A stretch of DNA of 64,000 nt from CALKJP01 sp046299555 (lineage in GTDB: Bacteria > Bacteroidota > Bacteroidia > JACCXN01). Positions within the stretch are counted from its first letter, which is position 1, and the number at the start of each line of letters is the position of its first letter. The notes below the pieces were generated by a model, which saw only the letters and a program-made list of their open reading frames with translations, was not told where the DNA came from and searched no databases. Of this stretch, positions 43,577 to 52,712 are shown one piece after another. The stretch spans positions 1,302,001 through 1,366,000 of the forward strand of contig JBKBHS010000001.1 in assembly GCA_046299555.1 (NCBI GenBank), in the 5' to 3' direction. Both the position numbers and the translations under genes were made by a program.

Positions 43577-46264
43577 ATGAAAACCAAAATAGGTGTCATA
43601 TTTGGCGGTGTATCGCGCGAAAGAGAAATTTCTTTTGCCGGTGGAAGAACCGTTTACGATAATCTCAATAAATCGCTTTTTGAAGCCATTCCCATCTTTG
43701 TTGATAGTTTTGGAAATTTTGTATTGCTCAATTGGCAATATATTTACAAAGGAAGTATTCGCGACTTTTATCCTCCTGTTGAATTTATTCCTCAAAACAA
43801 AGGCGATTTTCAAATTTATGCTGAATCATTAGGCAATTTAAATAAAACTGAACAACTTACCTTAATTGAAAAAATAGGCAAAAAAATAGCTGTTGAAGAG
43901 CTTTCTCAGCTGATAGATTTTGCATTCTTATGTTTGCATGGACCTTATGGCGAAGATGGCACCATTCAAGGAATTTTTGACTATTACCATATTCCTTATT
44001 CCGGTTCAGGAATATTCCCTTCGGCTTTTGGCGTAAATAAAGCAATTCAAAAACGTTTAATGGTAAATGCCGGATTCAATAGTCCTGCTTTTATGAGTGT
44101 TAAACGTGCGGAATATATCTCCGGAAATTGTAAAAGCCTTTATACACAGGCAAAATCTCAGGTAGGTTTACCTATGGTTATTAAACCCGCCAATCAAGGT
44201 TCATCTATTGGTGTTACAATATTACATCAAGATGATGAGATGTCATTTATGCAAGCTGTAGAAAAAGCATTCTTTACAAAATGGATAGATGCTAATGAAT
44301 GGAATCTATTATCCGATGAAAGTAAAAATAAACTAATAAAAGAATTAACCGATATTCGAGAAGGAATAGGTCTCCCCATAAAAATAGAAAATGAAATTCT
44401 CTACCATCCATATGATTTAAAGAAGTTTATTGATGAAAGATTAAAAACCAAAAACGATGGATTAATTTTAGAAGCTATTGATGGTGAAAGCGAAGTTTTA
44501 ATAGAAGGATTTATTAAAGGTAGAGAATTTTCATGTATAGTTGTTCAAGATGAGCATGGAGTTCCGGTAGCCTTACCACCAACTGAAATTAAAAAAGGAA
44601 CAGATTTATTTGATTATCGCTCCAAATATTTACCCGGATTATCACGTAAAATTACTCCTATAGATTTGCCTGAAGAACAAATAGAAGCAATTCGTAAAGA
44701 ATGTGAGCGTTTGTTTACTACGTTTAATTTTGATGTTTATGCCCGTATTGATGGTTTTATAACAGCAGATAATACTATTTACTTAAACGACCCAAATACC
44801 ACATCGGGAATGATGCCTTCATCATTCTTTTTCCATCAAGCAGCCGAAATAGGTTTAAATCCGTCCCAATTTTTAACCTATATAATTCGCACCTCTTTAA
44901 AGCAGCGTGTTGCTCGAGGAGGAAAAAACTTGATATATCAAAATTTACTCTCAAATCTTGATGCGGCTATTAAAACAAATACTGAACTACGTTCAAAAAA
45001 AATTAAAATAGCAGTCATCTTAGGCGGATATTCATCCGAAAGACATATTTCTGTTGAGAGTGGAAGAAATATTTACGAGAAACTTTCATCATCTGAAAAA
45101 TATGAACCATTCCCTGTTTTTTTAACCGGTAACGACCAAAAGCATGAGTTATTTTTAATACCTGTAAATGTTCTCTTAAAAGATAATGCTGATGATATAA
45201 AAGAAAAAGTATATCATTACAAACAGCATCCGATTATTAAAAAAATAATTGCTGAATCGGGTACAATAACCAATAAATATGTTGGAGAGAATACTTTATT
45301 TATCCCGCAAAAAATTTCATACGAGCAATTAGCCAAAATGGCTGATGGTGTATTTATAGCGTTACACGGACGTCCAGGAGAAGACGGTGCCTTACAAAAA
45401 GAATTAGAAAGAGTTGGTTTGCCCTATAACGGTTCAGGGCAAGAAAGTTCTTCGATTACCATCAATAAATTTAAAACCAATGAAATTTTAAAACTACATG
45501 GTTTATTAGTAGCTGAACATACCATTCTAACAAAACAAGAGTGGATAAGTAATAAAGAAAAAGCATTAGCACGTATTAAATCTCAATTCAATTTTCCATT
45601 TATAGCCAAGCCCGTAGATGATGGTTGCAGTTCTGCTGTTAAGAAAATTAAAAATGAAAAAGAGTTTGAGGCATTTGCTAATCAAATGTTTCGCGATATA
45701 GACGAATTATTGCCTAATGAAGCAGAAATTTTACAGTTAAAAGCAAATGAAGAATTTCCTCGCAAAAATGAAATGTTAATTGAAGAATTAATAAGTAAAA
45801 AAGATGCGAAACATTTTTTAGAAATTACGGGAGGAATGTTAACTCGTTTTAATGAAAAAGGTGAAATAGAATATGAAGTTTTTGAAGCATCTGAAGCGCT
45901 TGTTGAAGGAGAAGTATTATCACTCGAAGAAAAATTTTTAGCAGGACAAGGTCAAAACATTACTCCCGCTCGATATGCCATTGACCCTATTGAAAGACAA
46001 GCCATATCTGATAAAGTAAAACAGCAATTAGAAAAGGCAGCACGTATTTTAAATGTTGTAGGATATTGTAGAATTGATGCATTTGTAAGAATTTATGATA
46101 TGAATAGAGTAGAGGTAATTTTTATAGAAGTAAATTCCTTACCGGGCATGACTCCCGCAACTTGTATCTTTCATCAAACAGCTATTCAAGGCTATAAACC
46201 ATACGATTTTATTGACCGTATTTTAGATTTCGGATTTAAAAAAAGTGCATTATTAAAAAACTAA
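43577..46264 (+). CDS. ddl: Tandem double D-alanine--D-alanine ligase
   Basis: Ddl normally has about 310-360 residues; this one has 895 and contains two complete ATP-grasp ligase units. The first (about 1-470) shows GGVSREREIS (about 9-18), LHGPYGEDGTIQ (about 115-126), IKPANQGSSIGV (about 202-213) and ARIDGF, but its metal-binding motif reads LNDPNTTSGMMPSS instead of LEVNxLPGMTxxS. The second (about 473-895) has GGYSSERHIS (about 483-492), LHGRPGEDGALQ, a changed AKPVDDGCSSAV in place of KPxxxGSSVG, and a standard FIEVNSLPGMTPA (about 848-860). Thus each half has one altered active-site motif. The enzyme should make D-Ala-D-Ala (or D-Ala-X) for peptidoglycan. It is followed 7 bp later by a PASTA protein. 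Confidence 0.9.
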   Translation: MKTKIGVIFGGVSREREISFAGGRTVYDNLNKSLFEAIPIFVDSFGNFVLLNWQYIYKGSIRDFYPPVEFIPQNKGDFQIYAESLGNLNKTEQLTLIEKIGKKIAVEELSQLIDFAFLCLHGPYGEDGTIQGIFDYYHIPYSGSGIFPSAFGVNKAIQKRLMVNAGFNSPAFMSVKRAEYISGNCKSLYTQAKSQVGLPMVIKPANQGSSIGVTILHQDDEMSFMQAVEKAFFTKWIDANEWNLLSDESKNKLIKELTDIREGIGLPIKIENEILYHPYDLKKFIDERLKTKNDGLILEAIDGESEVLIEGFIKGREFSCIVVQDEHGVPVALPPTEIKKGTDLFDYRSKYLPGLSRKITPIDLPEEQIEAIRKECERLFTTFNFDVYARIDGFITADNTIYLNDPNTTSGMMPSSFFFHQAAEIGLNPSQFLTYIIRTSLKQRVARGGKNLIYQNLLSNLDAAIKTNTELRSKKIKIAVILGGYSSERHISVESGRNIYEKLSSSEKYEPFPVFLTGNDQKHELFLIPVNVLLKDNADDIKEKVYHYKQHPIIKKIIAESGTITNKYVGENTLFIPQKISYEQLAKMADGVFIALHGRPGEDGALQKELERVGLPYNGSGQESSSITINKFKTNEILKLHGLLVAEHTILTKQEWISNKEKALARIKSQFNFPFIAKPVDDGCSSAVKKIKNEKEFEAFANQMFRDIDELLPNEAEILQLKANEEFPRKNEMLIEELISKKDAKHFLEITGGMLTRFNEKGEIEYEVFEASEALVEGEVLSLEEKFLAGQGQNITPARYAIDPIERQAISDKVKQQLEKAARILNVVGYCRIDAFVRIYDMNRVEVIFIEVNSLPGMTPATCIFHQTAIQGYKPYDFIDRILDFGFKKSALLKN

Positions 46265-46271
46265 TGTAACA

Positions 46272-47051
46272 ATGAGTTTCTTGAGCTTTATTAAAACCAA
46301 AACATTTTTTATACATCTTTCATTGGCAATATTGTTTTTAATAATATTTTTTAGTGCCATATTATTTTGGCTCGATTCTTATACCATGCATGGCGAAAGT
46401 ATAACGGTACCTGAATTAATCGGTTTAACTAAAGAACAAGCTGAAAAAATTTTAACTGAAAAAGGCTTACGATTATACATAGCCGATTCTCTTTATAATC
46501 CAAAATCCATTAAAGGAAGTGTGTTAGAACAAGACCCCAAAGCAAATACACAAGTTAAACACAATAGAACTATATACGTTACCGTTAATGCAATGCGTCC
46601 ACCATTGGTAAAAATGCCCGATTTGCACGATTTAACTTTAAGAGATGCCAAAGCACGATTAGAAACCTATGGTTTACAATTAGGTAATATACGCTATGTT
46701 CCCGATATTGCTTTCAATGCAGTTGTTTTTCAAGAGTATAAAGGGAAAAAAATTGAACCCGGAACAATGATTGAAAGAGGTTCTATTATTGATTTAGCAT
46801 TAGGCCAAGGCGAAAGTGATGAAATGGTTAAAGTACCACAATTAGTTGGATTAAGCATTAAAGAAGCTATTGCCGAATTACAGGCAAATTCATTAAATTT
46901 AGGAGCTATTATTAAAGACGAAACGGTGAAAGACTCAACACAAGCAAAAGTATACAAACAAATTCCTCCTTTTGGAGAAGATGCATTTATAAATGTGGGT
47001 AAATCAATTGATATATTTGTTACCCAATCAAAAGAAAAAATTCAGAATTAA
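46272..47051 (+). CDS. PASTA-domain membrane protein
   Basis: The 259-residue protein has a short cytoplasmic tail, one membrane helix (about 13-34) and three periplasmic PASTA modules (about 40-107, 110-178, 183-255). Each has the pattern VPELIGLTKEQAEKILTEKG or MPDLHDLTLRDAKARLETYG. PASTA modules bind peptidoglycan or beta-lactams. There is no kinase or transpeptidase domain, so it is a stand-alone PASTA protein as common in Bacteroidota. Its location directly after ddl supports a role at the cell wall. Confidence 0.92.
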   Translation: MSFLSFIKTKTFFIHLSLAILFLIIFFSAILFWLDSYTMHGESITVPELIGLTKEQAEKILTEKGLRLYIADSLYNPKSIKGSVLEQDPKANTQVKHNRTIYVTVNAMRPPLVKMPDLHDLTLRDAKARLETYGLQLGNIRYVPDIAFNAVVFQEYKGKKIEPGTMIERGSIIDLALGQGESDEMVKVPQLVGLSIKEAIAELQANSLNLGAIIKDETVKDSTQAKVYKQIPPFGEDAFINVGKSIDIFVTQSKEKIQN

Positions 47052-47055
47052 AAAA

Positions 47056-48894
47056 TTGAGAAAACTATTAATTCATATAGCTATTCTATTATTATTCCAA
47101 AGCCTGCCTGCTTTGGCTCAACAGTTCGAAATAGAAGAACCGCTATTAGAAAATTATATTCAAAAAAAATATTACATCGAAAATCCTCCATCAGTTTCTC
47201 GTTCGGGACCGGATACATTATCACTGCCTTTTTTAGATGATTTTTCATTCTCAAGAGTTATTCCTCATGATTCACTTTGGGCAGATAGATATGCTTTTGT
47301 AAATGTAAATTTTGGTGTAAATCCACCCACAATTGGTGTTGCAACATTAGATGGCTTAAAAGATAATGGACAACCCTATGTATCCTCATTTCAAACTCCT
47401 GAACCTTACGGAGTAGCCGACTATTTAACATCAAAACCATTTTATATGAGTGGTTTGTCCCCGGCTGATTCAGTTTATCTATCTTTTTATTATCAACCAC
47501 AAGGAACTGGTAACGAACCACTCGGAAAAGATTCATTAGTACTCGAATTTTTTAATCCTATTGATAGCATTTGGGTATGGGCATGGTCAAAAGCCGGTTC
47601 ACCATCAACAGCATTTCAGGCTGCCATTATTCCAATTACCAATCCTATTTTTTTTAACAATGGTTTTCGTTTTAGATTTAAAAATTATGCTTCACTTTCG
47701 TGCAATTGCGATCATTGGAACATAGATTATGTTTGGCTCGATAAAAACAGAACTGCCAATGTTACCATAATGGATGATGTAGCATTTGTTTACGAACCTA
47801 ACTCCTTACTCAATCGTTATAGAGAAATGCCGTGGACTCAATACAAAGCAAATGCTCTCGGTGAGTTTAATAATAGTTTACAAGTAACCTTACGAAACAA
47901 TAATTCAATCCCTAAAAATTTTACATATTCGTTTAATATTTATGATAGATTAGGAAATTTACTTTCAAATAAACCTCCTACGAATGATAATATAAATGCA
48001 TTATCTAACTATACCATCACAAACTCTACCAATTTACCGGGAGGTGCTTTTCCAACCACATCCGGCAATAGTTATGAAACATTTTTAGTTGAAAATATAA
48101 TCTCAACTGCAGGAGATACCGTTAAAACAAATGACACTTTAAGAACTGAAATAAAATTCGACCGTCATTTTGCTTATGATGACGGTTCAGCAGAGGCCGT
48201 TTACGGTATTAATGTTTCAGGTGGTAAAATTGCAGCTCGATACGATTTAAATACAGCCGAACAAATTACCGGAATTGCCATACATTTTGCCAATTTTAAA
48301 GGAAACGTAAGCAACGCACCATTTAGAATTACTATTTGGAAAAGTTTAAATCCCGAAGAAATTATTTATCAAAAAGATTCTGTTTCCTATCCGGTTTATG
48401 AAGAATCGGTTAACGGGTATCACTTTTATCCTATTTTTAATGGTCCTATTTTAAATGGAACAATCTATATCGGATGGGTACAAGTTAATAATACCAATTT
48501 AAGACTCGGACTTGATAAAAATACCTCCCTATCATCAAAACAATACTTTAATGCCAGTGGTACTTGGAATGAAACAATGATTCAGGGAGCATGGATGTTT
48601 CGCCCTGTTTTTGGCGGTTATCCCAATTTGCCCATTAGCGATGAAGAAATTAATGTAAATACAAATAATTTAATTATATATCCCAATCCTGCATCAAATC
48701 AATTAAATGTTGTTGGATTTAATGATTATATTCAGGTACAAGTTTTTTCGATGCATGGAAAATTAATGTTGCAACAACAATTAAACGAATCTGAAAAGTT
48801 AGACATTTCTTCACTTTCACAAGGTATGTATCTCATAAAGATAGCTGATAATACAGGCAAAATAATTACACATAAATTATCGGTAGTTCGTTAA
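47056..48894 (+). CDS. Secreted protein with T9SS type A sorting domain
   Basis: The best start is the TTG at 47056, which follows the PASTA stop by 4 bp and encodes a proper signal peptide (residues 2-22 read RKLLIHIAILLLFQSLPALAQ); the open frame extends upstream only inside the PASTA gene. The mature protein (about 590 residues) is mostly beta, with repeated jelly-roll-like stretches (SLPFLDDFS, FRFRFKNYASL, YDDGSAEAVYG). The last about 75 residues carry IIYPNPASNQLNV, VQVFSMHGKLMLQQQL and SLSQGMYLIKI, the classical type A C-terminal sorting signal. Enzymatic function is not evident. Confidence 0.88.
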   Translation: MRKLLIHIAILLLFQSLPALAQQFEIEEPLLENYIQKKYYIENPPSVSRSGPDTLSLPFLDDFSFSRVIPHDSLWADRYAFVNVNFGVNPPTIGVATLDGLKDNGQPYVSSFQTPEPYGVADYLTSKPFYMSGLSPADSVYLSFYYQPQGTGNEPLGKDSLVLEFFNPIDSIWVWAWSKAGSPSTAFQAAIIPITNPIFFNNGFRFRFKNYASLSCNCDHWNIDYVWLDKNRTANVTIMDDVAFVYEPNSLLNRYREMPWTQYKANALGEFNNSLQVTLRNNNSIPKNFTYSFNIYDRLGNLLSNKPPTNDNINALSNYTITNSTNLPGGAFPTTSGNSYETFLVENIISTAGDTVKTNDTLRTEIKFDRHFAYDDGSAEAVYGINVSGGKIAARYDLNTAEQITGIAIHFANFKGNVSNAPFRITIWKSLNPEEIIYQKDSVSYPVYEESVNGYHFYPIFNGPILNGTIYIGWVQVNNTNLRLGLDKNTSLSSKQYFNASGTWNETMIQGAWMFRPVFGGYPNLPISDEEINVNTNNLIIYPNPASNQLNVVGFNDYIQVQVFSMHGKLMLQQQLNESEKLDISSLSQGMYLIKIADNTGKIITHKLSVVR

Positions 48895-48896
48895 AA

Positions 48897-49955
48897 ATGA
48901 TGCAGGAAGAAGATTTAGAATTTGAACAAGACAATGAACAAGACGAACTCTATGAGCATTTTCGTTTAGAAGTAACCAAAGGTCAAGTGCCTATTCGTAT
49001 TGATAAATTTTTAGTTAATCGAATAGAAAATGTAACCAGAACAAAAATTCAAAATGCAGCCGATGCAGGAAATATATTAGTAAATGGTAAACCAGTAAAA
49101 TCTAACTATCGCATAAAGCCATTAGATGTTATTACGATTGTAATGGCTCATCCTCCTCGTGAAAAAGAATTAATACCTGAAAATATTCCTATCAATATAG
49201 TTTATGAAGATGAAGAAGTTGTATTAGTAAATAAAGAACCCGGTATGGTTGTTCATCCCGGATTTGGTAATTATTCCGGTACTTTATTGAATGCTATAGT
49301 ATATCATTTTAAACACTTGCCATCACATCAGGGTAAGAAAGCCGAACATGACGAATTGCGCCCGGGACTTGTTCATCGAATTGATAAAAATACATCAGGT
49401 ATTGTAATTTTAGCAAAGTCTGAATACTCATTAGCACACTTAGCAAAACAGTTTTTTGATAAAACTACCAAAAGAACCTACGTAGCATTGGTTTGGGGCG
49501 ATTTAAAAAATGATAGTGGAACAATAATTGGCCACGTTGGAAGAGATTTGAAAGACCGTAAAAAAATGGCTGTTTTCCCTGATGGTTCGCATGGTAAACA
49601 TGCCATTACACATTATAAAGTTTTAGAACGATTTGGCTATGTAACCTTAGTTGAATGTAACTTAGAAACAGGCAGAACACATCAAATTAGAGTACATTTC
49701 AAACACATTGGTCATCCCTTATTTAACGATGATACTTATGGCGGTAATAAAATTTTAAAAGGGAATAACACAACAAAATACAAGCAATTTATTGAAAACT
49801 GTTTTGACATAATGCCTCGACATGCGTTACATGCTAAATCACTTGGTTTTATTCATCCGATAACAAAAAAAGAAATGTTTTTTGATTCAGAGTTGCCATT
49901 TGATATGCTTCAGGTTATAGAAAAGTGGAGGAATTACACTAAAAACAATAAATAG
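48897..49955 (+). CDS. RluA-family 23S rRNA pseudouridine synthase
   Basis: The protein (352 aa) starts with an acidic tail, an S4 RNA-binding domain (about 30-90; IRIDKFLVNRIENVTRTKIQ) and the synthase domain. The catalytic motif RPGLVHRIDKNTSGIVILAK is at about 153-172 with the nucleophilic Asp in HRID. GRTHQIRVHFKHIGHPLFND (about 260-279) is also conserved. RluD-type enzymes have this S4-containing layout and modify helix 69 of 23S rRNA. The exact target cannot be fixed. Confidence 0.94.
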   Translation: MMQEEDLEFEQDNEQDELYEHFRLEVTKGQVPIRIDKFLVNRIENVTRTKIQNAADAGNILVNGKPVKSNYRIKPLDVITIVMAHPPREKELIPENIPINIVYEDEEVVLVNKEPGMVVHPGFGNYSGTLLNAIVYHFKHLPSHQGKKAEHDELRPGLVHRIDKNTSGIVILAKSEYSLAHLAKQFFDKTTKRTYVALVWGDLKNDSGTIIGHVGRDLKDRKKMAVFPDGSHGKHAITHYKVLERFGYVTLVECNLETGRTHQIRVHFKHIGHPLFNDDTYGGNKILKGNNTTKYKQFIENCFDIMPRHALHAKSLGFIHPITKKEMFFDSELPFDMLQVIEKWRNYTKNNK

Positions 49956-50004
49956 AAATTACTTTTTATAACCTAAAAATGTTTCAAATCTCTTTAAAAA
50001 TAGG

Positions 50005-50012
50005 TAGGTTTG
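50005..50012 (+). promoter_or_regulatory. Candidate -7 promoter element of the outer-membrane protein gene
   Basis: TAGGTTTG matches the Bacteroidota -7 consensus TAnnTTTG perfectly and lies 18 bp before the ATG at 50031. No good -33 TTTG is present. Confidence 0.4.
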
Positions 50013-50030
50013 CTAAAATTTTGCAACATC

Positions 50031-50846
50031 ATGAATTTACCAATTAAAATTTTATTAATCCACATTTTTGTTGCATCATCAATTTCAGCACAAATTTCAT
50101 TTGGCCCTAAAATAGGTTGGAATACCAACTTTAACGAAAAAACAAGTACGAGAGGTTCTAATTTTTACATGGGCTTTAATGGAGGCGCTACAGTACAATA
50201 TAAAATTAAACCATGGCTTTCAATTCAATCTGGAATAGAGTATAGCAATCGTAAAAATACCTATCAAGATACAACTACAAAATCTATTTTAAATCTTTTA
50301 CGCTTAGTTAATATCGACCCCAATGATTCAACCATTCAGCAATTTGTTGGCGCTTTAAATACCAATGTTTTTGAAGAAACTAATGGTTACAGCTCTCGTC
50401 ATCATATCGATATTCCATTAAATATTATTATACATACCGGCAGAGTAGAATGGATGTTTGGAGCTTATGCTTCATTACTTGCAAATGCCCGAAACAGAGA
50501 AGAATTTAAACAAGATATACCATTACTAGATGCCATTGCCTTAGATGATACCAGCGCTCAAGCACGATTGGCAATAAGTTTTTTATATCCATCATATTAT
50601 TCAGCTACAAGTAGCGACTTTAATGGTAAAGCTCGATATGTTCCTTTTCATTATGGATTAAATTTTGGTATAGCCTATAAAACATTTGACGGATGGATAT
50701 TTGGAAGTCGCTTTTCTTATGGCTTAAACGAAATAATGGCTAATCCTATTGGAAACAAACGTAGCGATTTATTTGTAAATGTATACATGGCCTACAGTCT
50801 TGATAAATTAATTTTTAGAAATAGAGTTGAACCAAGCTTTAAATAA
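50031..50846 (+). CDS. Outer membrane beta-barrel protein (porin-like/PorT-like)
   Basis: I start at the ATG at 50031 (271 residues); a TTG 21 bp upstream overlaps the candidate promoter. A signal peptide (about 1-21, ending SISAQ) is followed by ISFGPKIGWNTNF, the common first strand of Bacteroidota outer membrane beta-barrel (OMP_b-brl_2) proteins. Alternating strands with central turns follow (FYMGFNGGATVQYKI, LSIQSGIEYSNR, FGIAYKTFDGWIFGSRFSYG). Length fits an 8-12 strand barrel. Ligand unknown. Confidence 0.83.
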   Translation: MNLPIKILLIHIFVASSISAQISFGPKIGWNTNFNEKTSTRGSNFYMGFNGGATVQYKIKPWLSIQSGIEYSNRKNTYQDTTTKSILNLLRLVNIDPNDSTIQQFVGALNTNVFEETNGYSSRHHIDIPLNIIIHTGRVEWMFGAYASLLANARNREEFKQDIPLLDAIALDDTSAQARLAISFLYPSYYSATSSDFNGKARYVPFHYGLNFGIAYKTFDGWIFGSRFSYGLNEIMANPIGNKRSDLFVNVYMAYSLDKLIFRNRVEPSFK

Positions 50847-50852
50847 ATTGAT

Positions 50853-51929
50853 ATGACAAAAGTTCACAATTTCAGTGCCGGTCCGGGCATTTTACCACAA
50901 GAAGTTCTAAAGCAAGCTTCCGAAGCGGTTTTAAATTTTAATAATTTAAATCTTTCATTGCTTGAGATATCGCATCGTAGCAAAGATTTTATAGCGGTTA
51001 TGGAAGAAGCTCGTTCTTTAGTTAAAGAATTATTAGGTTTAGATAATAATTATCATGTATTATTTTTAGGAGGCGGAGCAAGTTTACAATTTGCAATGGT
51101 GCCTTATAATTTGCTTAGAGAAAAGGGTAAAGCAGCCTATGTAAATACCGGAGTATGGGCCAGCAAAGCTATTAAAGAAGCCAAGTTAATTGGTAATACG
51201 GAAGTTATTGCAAGCTCTGAAGATAGAAAATTTGCATACATTCCAAAAGGATATGCCATACCTGCCGATGCTGATTATTTACATATAACATCTAATAATA
51301 CAATTTATGGTACACAATTACAGGAATTTCCTGAAAGTCCAATACCATTGGTTTGCGATATGTCGAGCGATATTTTTTCGCGAAAAGTAGATGGTAAAAA
51401 GTTTGCACTAATATATGCCGGAGCACAAAAAAATATGGGTCCTGCAGGTACAACCATGGTTGCTGTGAGAGAAGATGTTTTAGGGAAAGTTGAACGCAAA
51501 ATGCTTTCAATGCTTGATTACAGAGTTCATATTAAGGGTGAATCTATGTATAATACACCACCCGTATATCCGGTTTATGTTTCAATGCTTACTTTAAAAT
51601 GGTTAAAGAACAATGGAGGAGTAGAGTGGATTGAAAAAATAAATAATCAAAAAGCTGATTTGCTTTATAAGGAAATTGATAGAAACTCAATGTTTAAAGG
51701 CACTGTAGAAGCAAAAGAAGATCGTTCAAAAATGAATGTTACATTTGTATTAAATAAACCAGAGCTTGAACCGGAATTCGATAAAATGACTAAAGAAGCA
51801 AACCTAAGCGGTTTAAAAGGTCATAGAGATGTTGGCGGATACAGAGCTTCTTTATACAATGCTTTACCATTAGAAAGTGTACAAGTATTAGTTGATGTAA
51901 TGAAAGAATTTGAAAACAAATTTGCATAA
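50853..51929 (+). CDS. serC: Phosphoserine aminotransferase
   Basis: SerC (358 aa) converts 3-phosphohydroxypyruvate and glutamate to phosphoserine in serine synthesis, and in some species also acts in pyridoxal phosphate synthesis. Signatures are HNFSAGPGILP (about 4-14), ISHRSKDF (about 39-46), FLGGGASLQFAMVPYNLL (about 70-87) and YAGAQKNMGPAG (about 188-199) with the PLP-binding Lys, then HRDVGGYRASLYNALP (about 326-341). No serA or serB is in the window. Confidence 0.96.
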   Translation: MTKVHNFSAGPGILPQEVLKQASEAVLNFNNLNLSLLEISHRSKDFIAVMEEARSLVKELLGLDNNYHVLFLGGGASLQFAMVPYNLLREKGKAAYVNTGVWASKAIKEAKLIGNTEVIASSEDRKFAYIPKGYAIPADADYLHITSNNTIYGTQLQEFPESPIPLVCDMSSDIFSRKVDGKKFALIYAGAQKNMGPAGTTMVAVREDVLGKVERKMLSMLDYRVHIKGESMYNTPPVYPVYVSMLTLKWLKNNGGVEWIEKINNQKADLLYKEIDRNSMFKGTVEAKEDRSKMNVTFVLNKPELEPEFDKMTKEANLSGLKGHRDVGGYRASLYNALPLESVQVLVDVMKEFENKFA

Positions 51930-51948
51930 TCTAAAACACAATAACTTT

Positions 51949-52695
51949 ATGAAATTATTAGAAGGAAAAGTTGCGTTAATTACCGGAGCTACCCGAGGAA
52001 TTGGTAGAGGTATTGCCATAAAATTTGCCGAGCATGGCGCTCATGTAGTATTTACCTATGTATCATCAGAAGAAAAAGCTAAAGCTTTAGAAACCGAATT
52101 GCAACAAATGGGTGTAAAAGCAAAAGGTTACAAATCAGATGCGGCAGATTTTAAAGCGTCTGAAGAATTAGTAAACCATGTTGTAGCAGAATTCGGTACA
52201 TTAGATATTTTAGTGAATAATGCCGGAATAACACGTGATACATTGTTAATGCGAATGACAGAGCAACAGTGGGATGAAGTAATTAATGCCAATTTAAAAT
52301 CGGTATTTAATTTAACTAAGGCTGCACAAAAACCAATGTTAAAACAACGAAAAGGAAGTATAATAAACATGAGTTCTGTAGTTGGAGTAAGAGGTAATGC
52401 AGGTCAAGCCAATTATGCAGCATCAAAAGCAGGAATTATTGGTTTTACTAAATCGGTAGCATTAGAATTAGGTTCGCGAAATATACGTTGTAATGCTATA
52501 GCTCCCGGATTTATTGAAACTGAAATGACAGGAGCATTAGACCCTAAAGTAGTACAACAATGGAGAGAATCTATACCATTAAAAAGAGGAGGTACTGCCG
52601 AAGATGTAGCTAATTTAACTCTGTTTCTTGCTTCAGATATGTCAGCATATATTACCGGTCAATGTATAAATGTATGTGGGGGAATGTTAACTTAA
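51949..52695 (+). CDS. fabG: 3-oxoacyl-[acyl-carrier-protein] reductase
   Basis: FabG (248 aa, from the ATG at 51949) reduces 3-ketoacyl-ACP with NADPH in fatty-acid synthesis. TGATRGIGRGIA (about 12-23) is the cofactor loop, NNAGITRD (about 88-95) the active-site Asn region, and MSSVVGVRGNAGQANYAASK (about 139-158) carries the Ser and Tyr-x-x-x-Lys triad. Length and IAPGFIETEMT are typical. The frame extends 13 codons upstream inside serC, but the ATG fits the family length. Confidence 0.95.
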   Translation: MKLLEGKVALITGATRGIGRGIAIKFAEHGAHVVFTYVSSEEKAKALETELQQMGVKAKGYKSDAADFKASEELVNHVVAEFGTLDILVNNAGITRDTLLMRMTEQQWDEVINANLKSVFNLTKAAQKPMLKQRKGSIINMSSVVGVRGNAGQANYAASKAGIIGFTKSVALELGSRNIRCNAIAPGFIETEMTGALDPKVVQQWRESIPLKRGGTAEDVANLTLFLASDMSAYITGQCINVCGGMLT

Positions 52696-52712
52696 AAATA
52701 AGCTAACATCAC

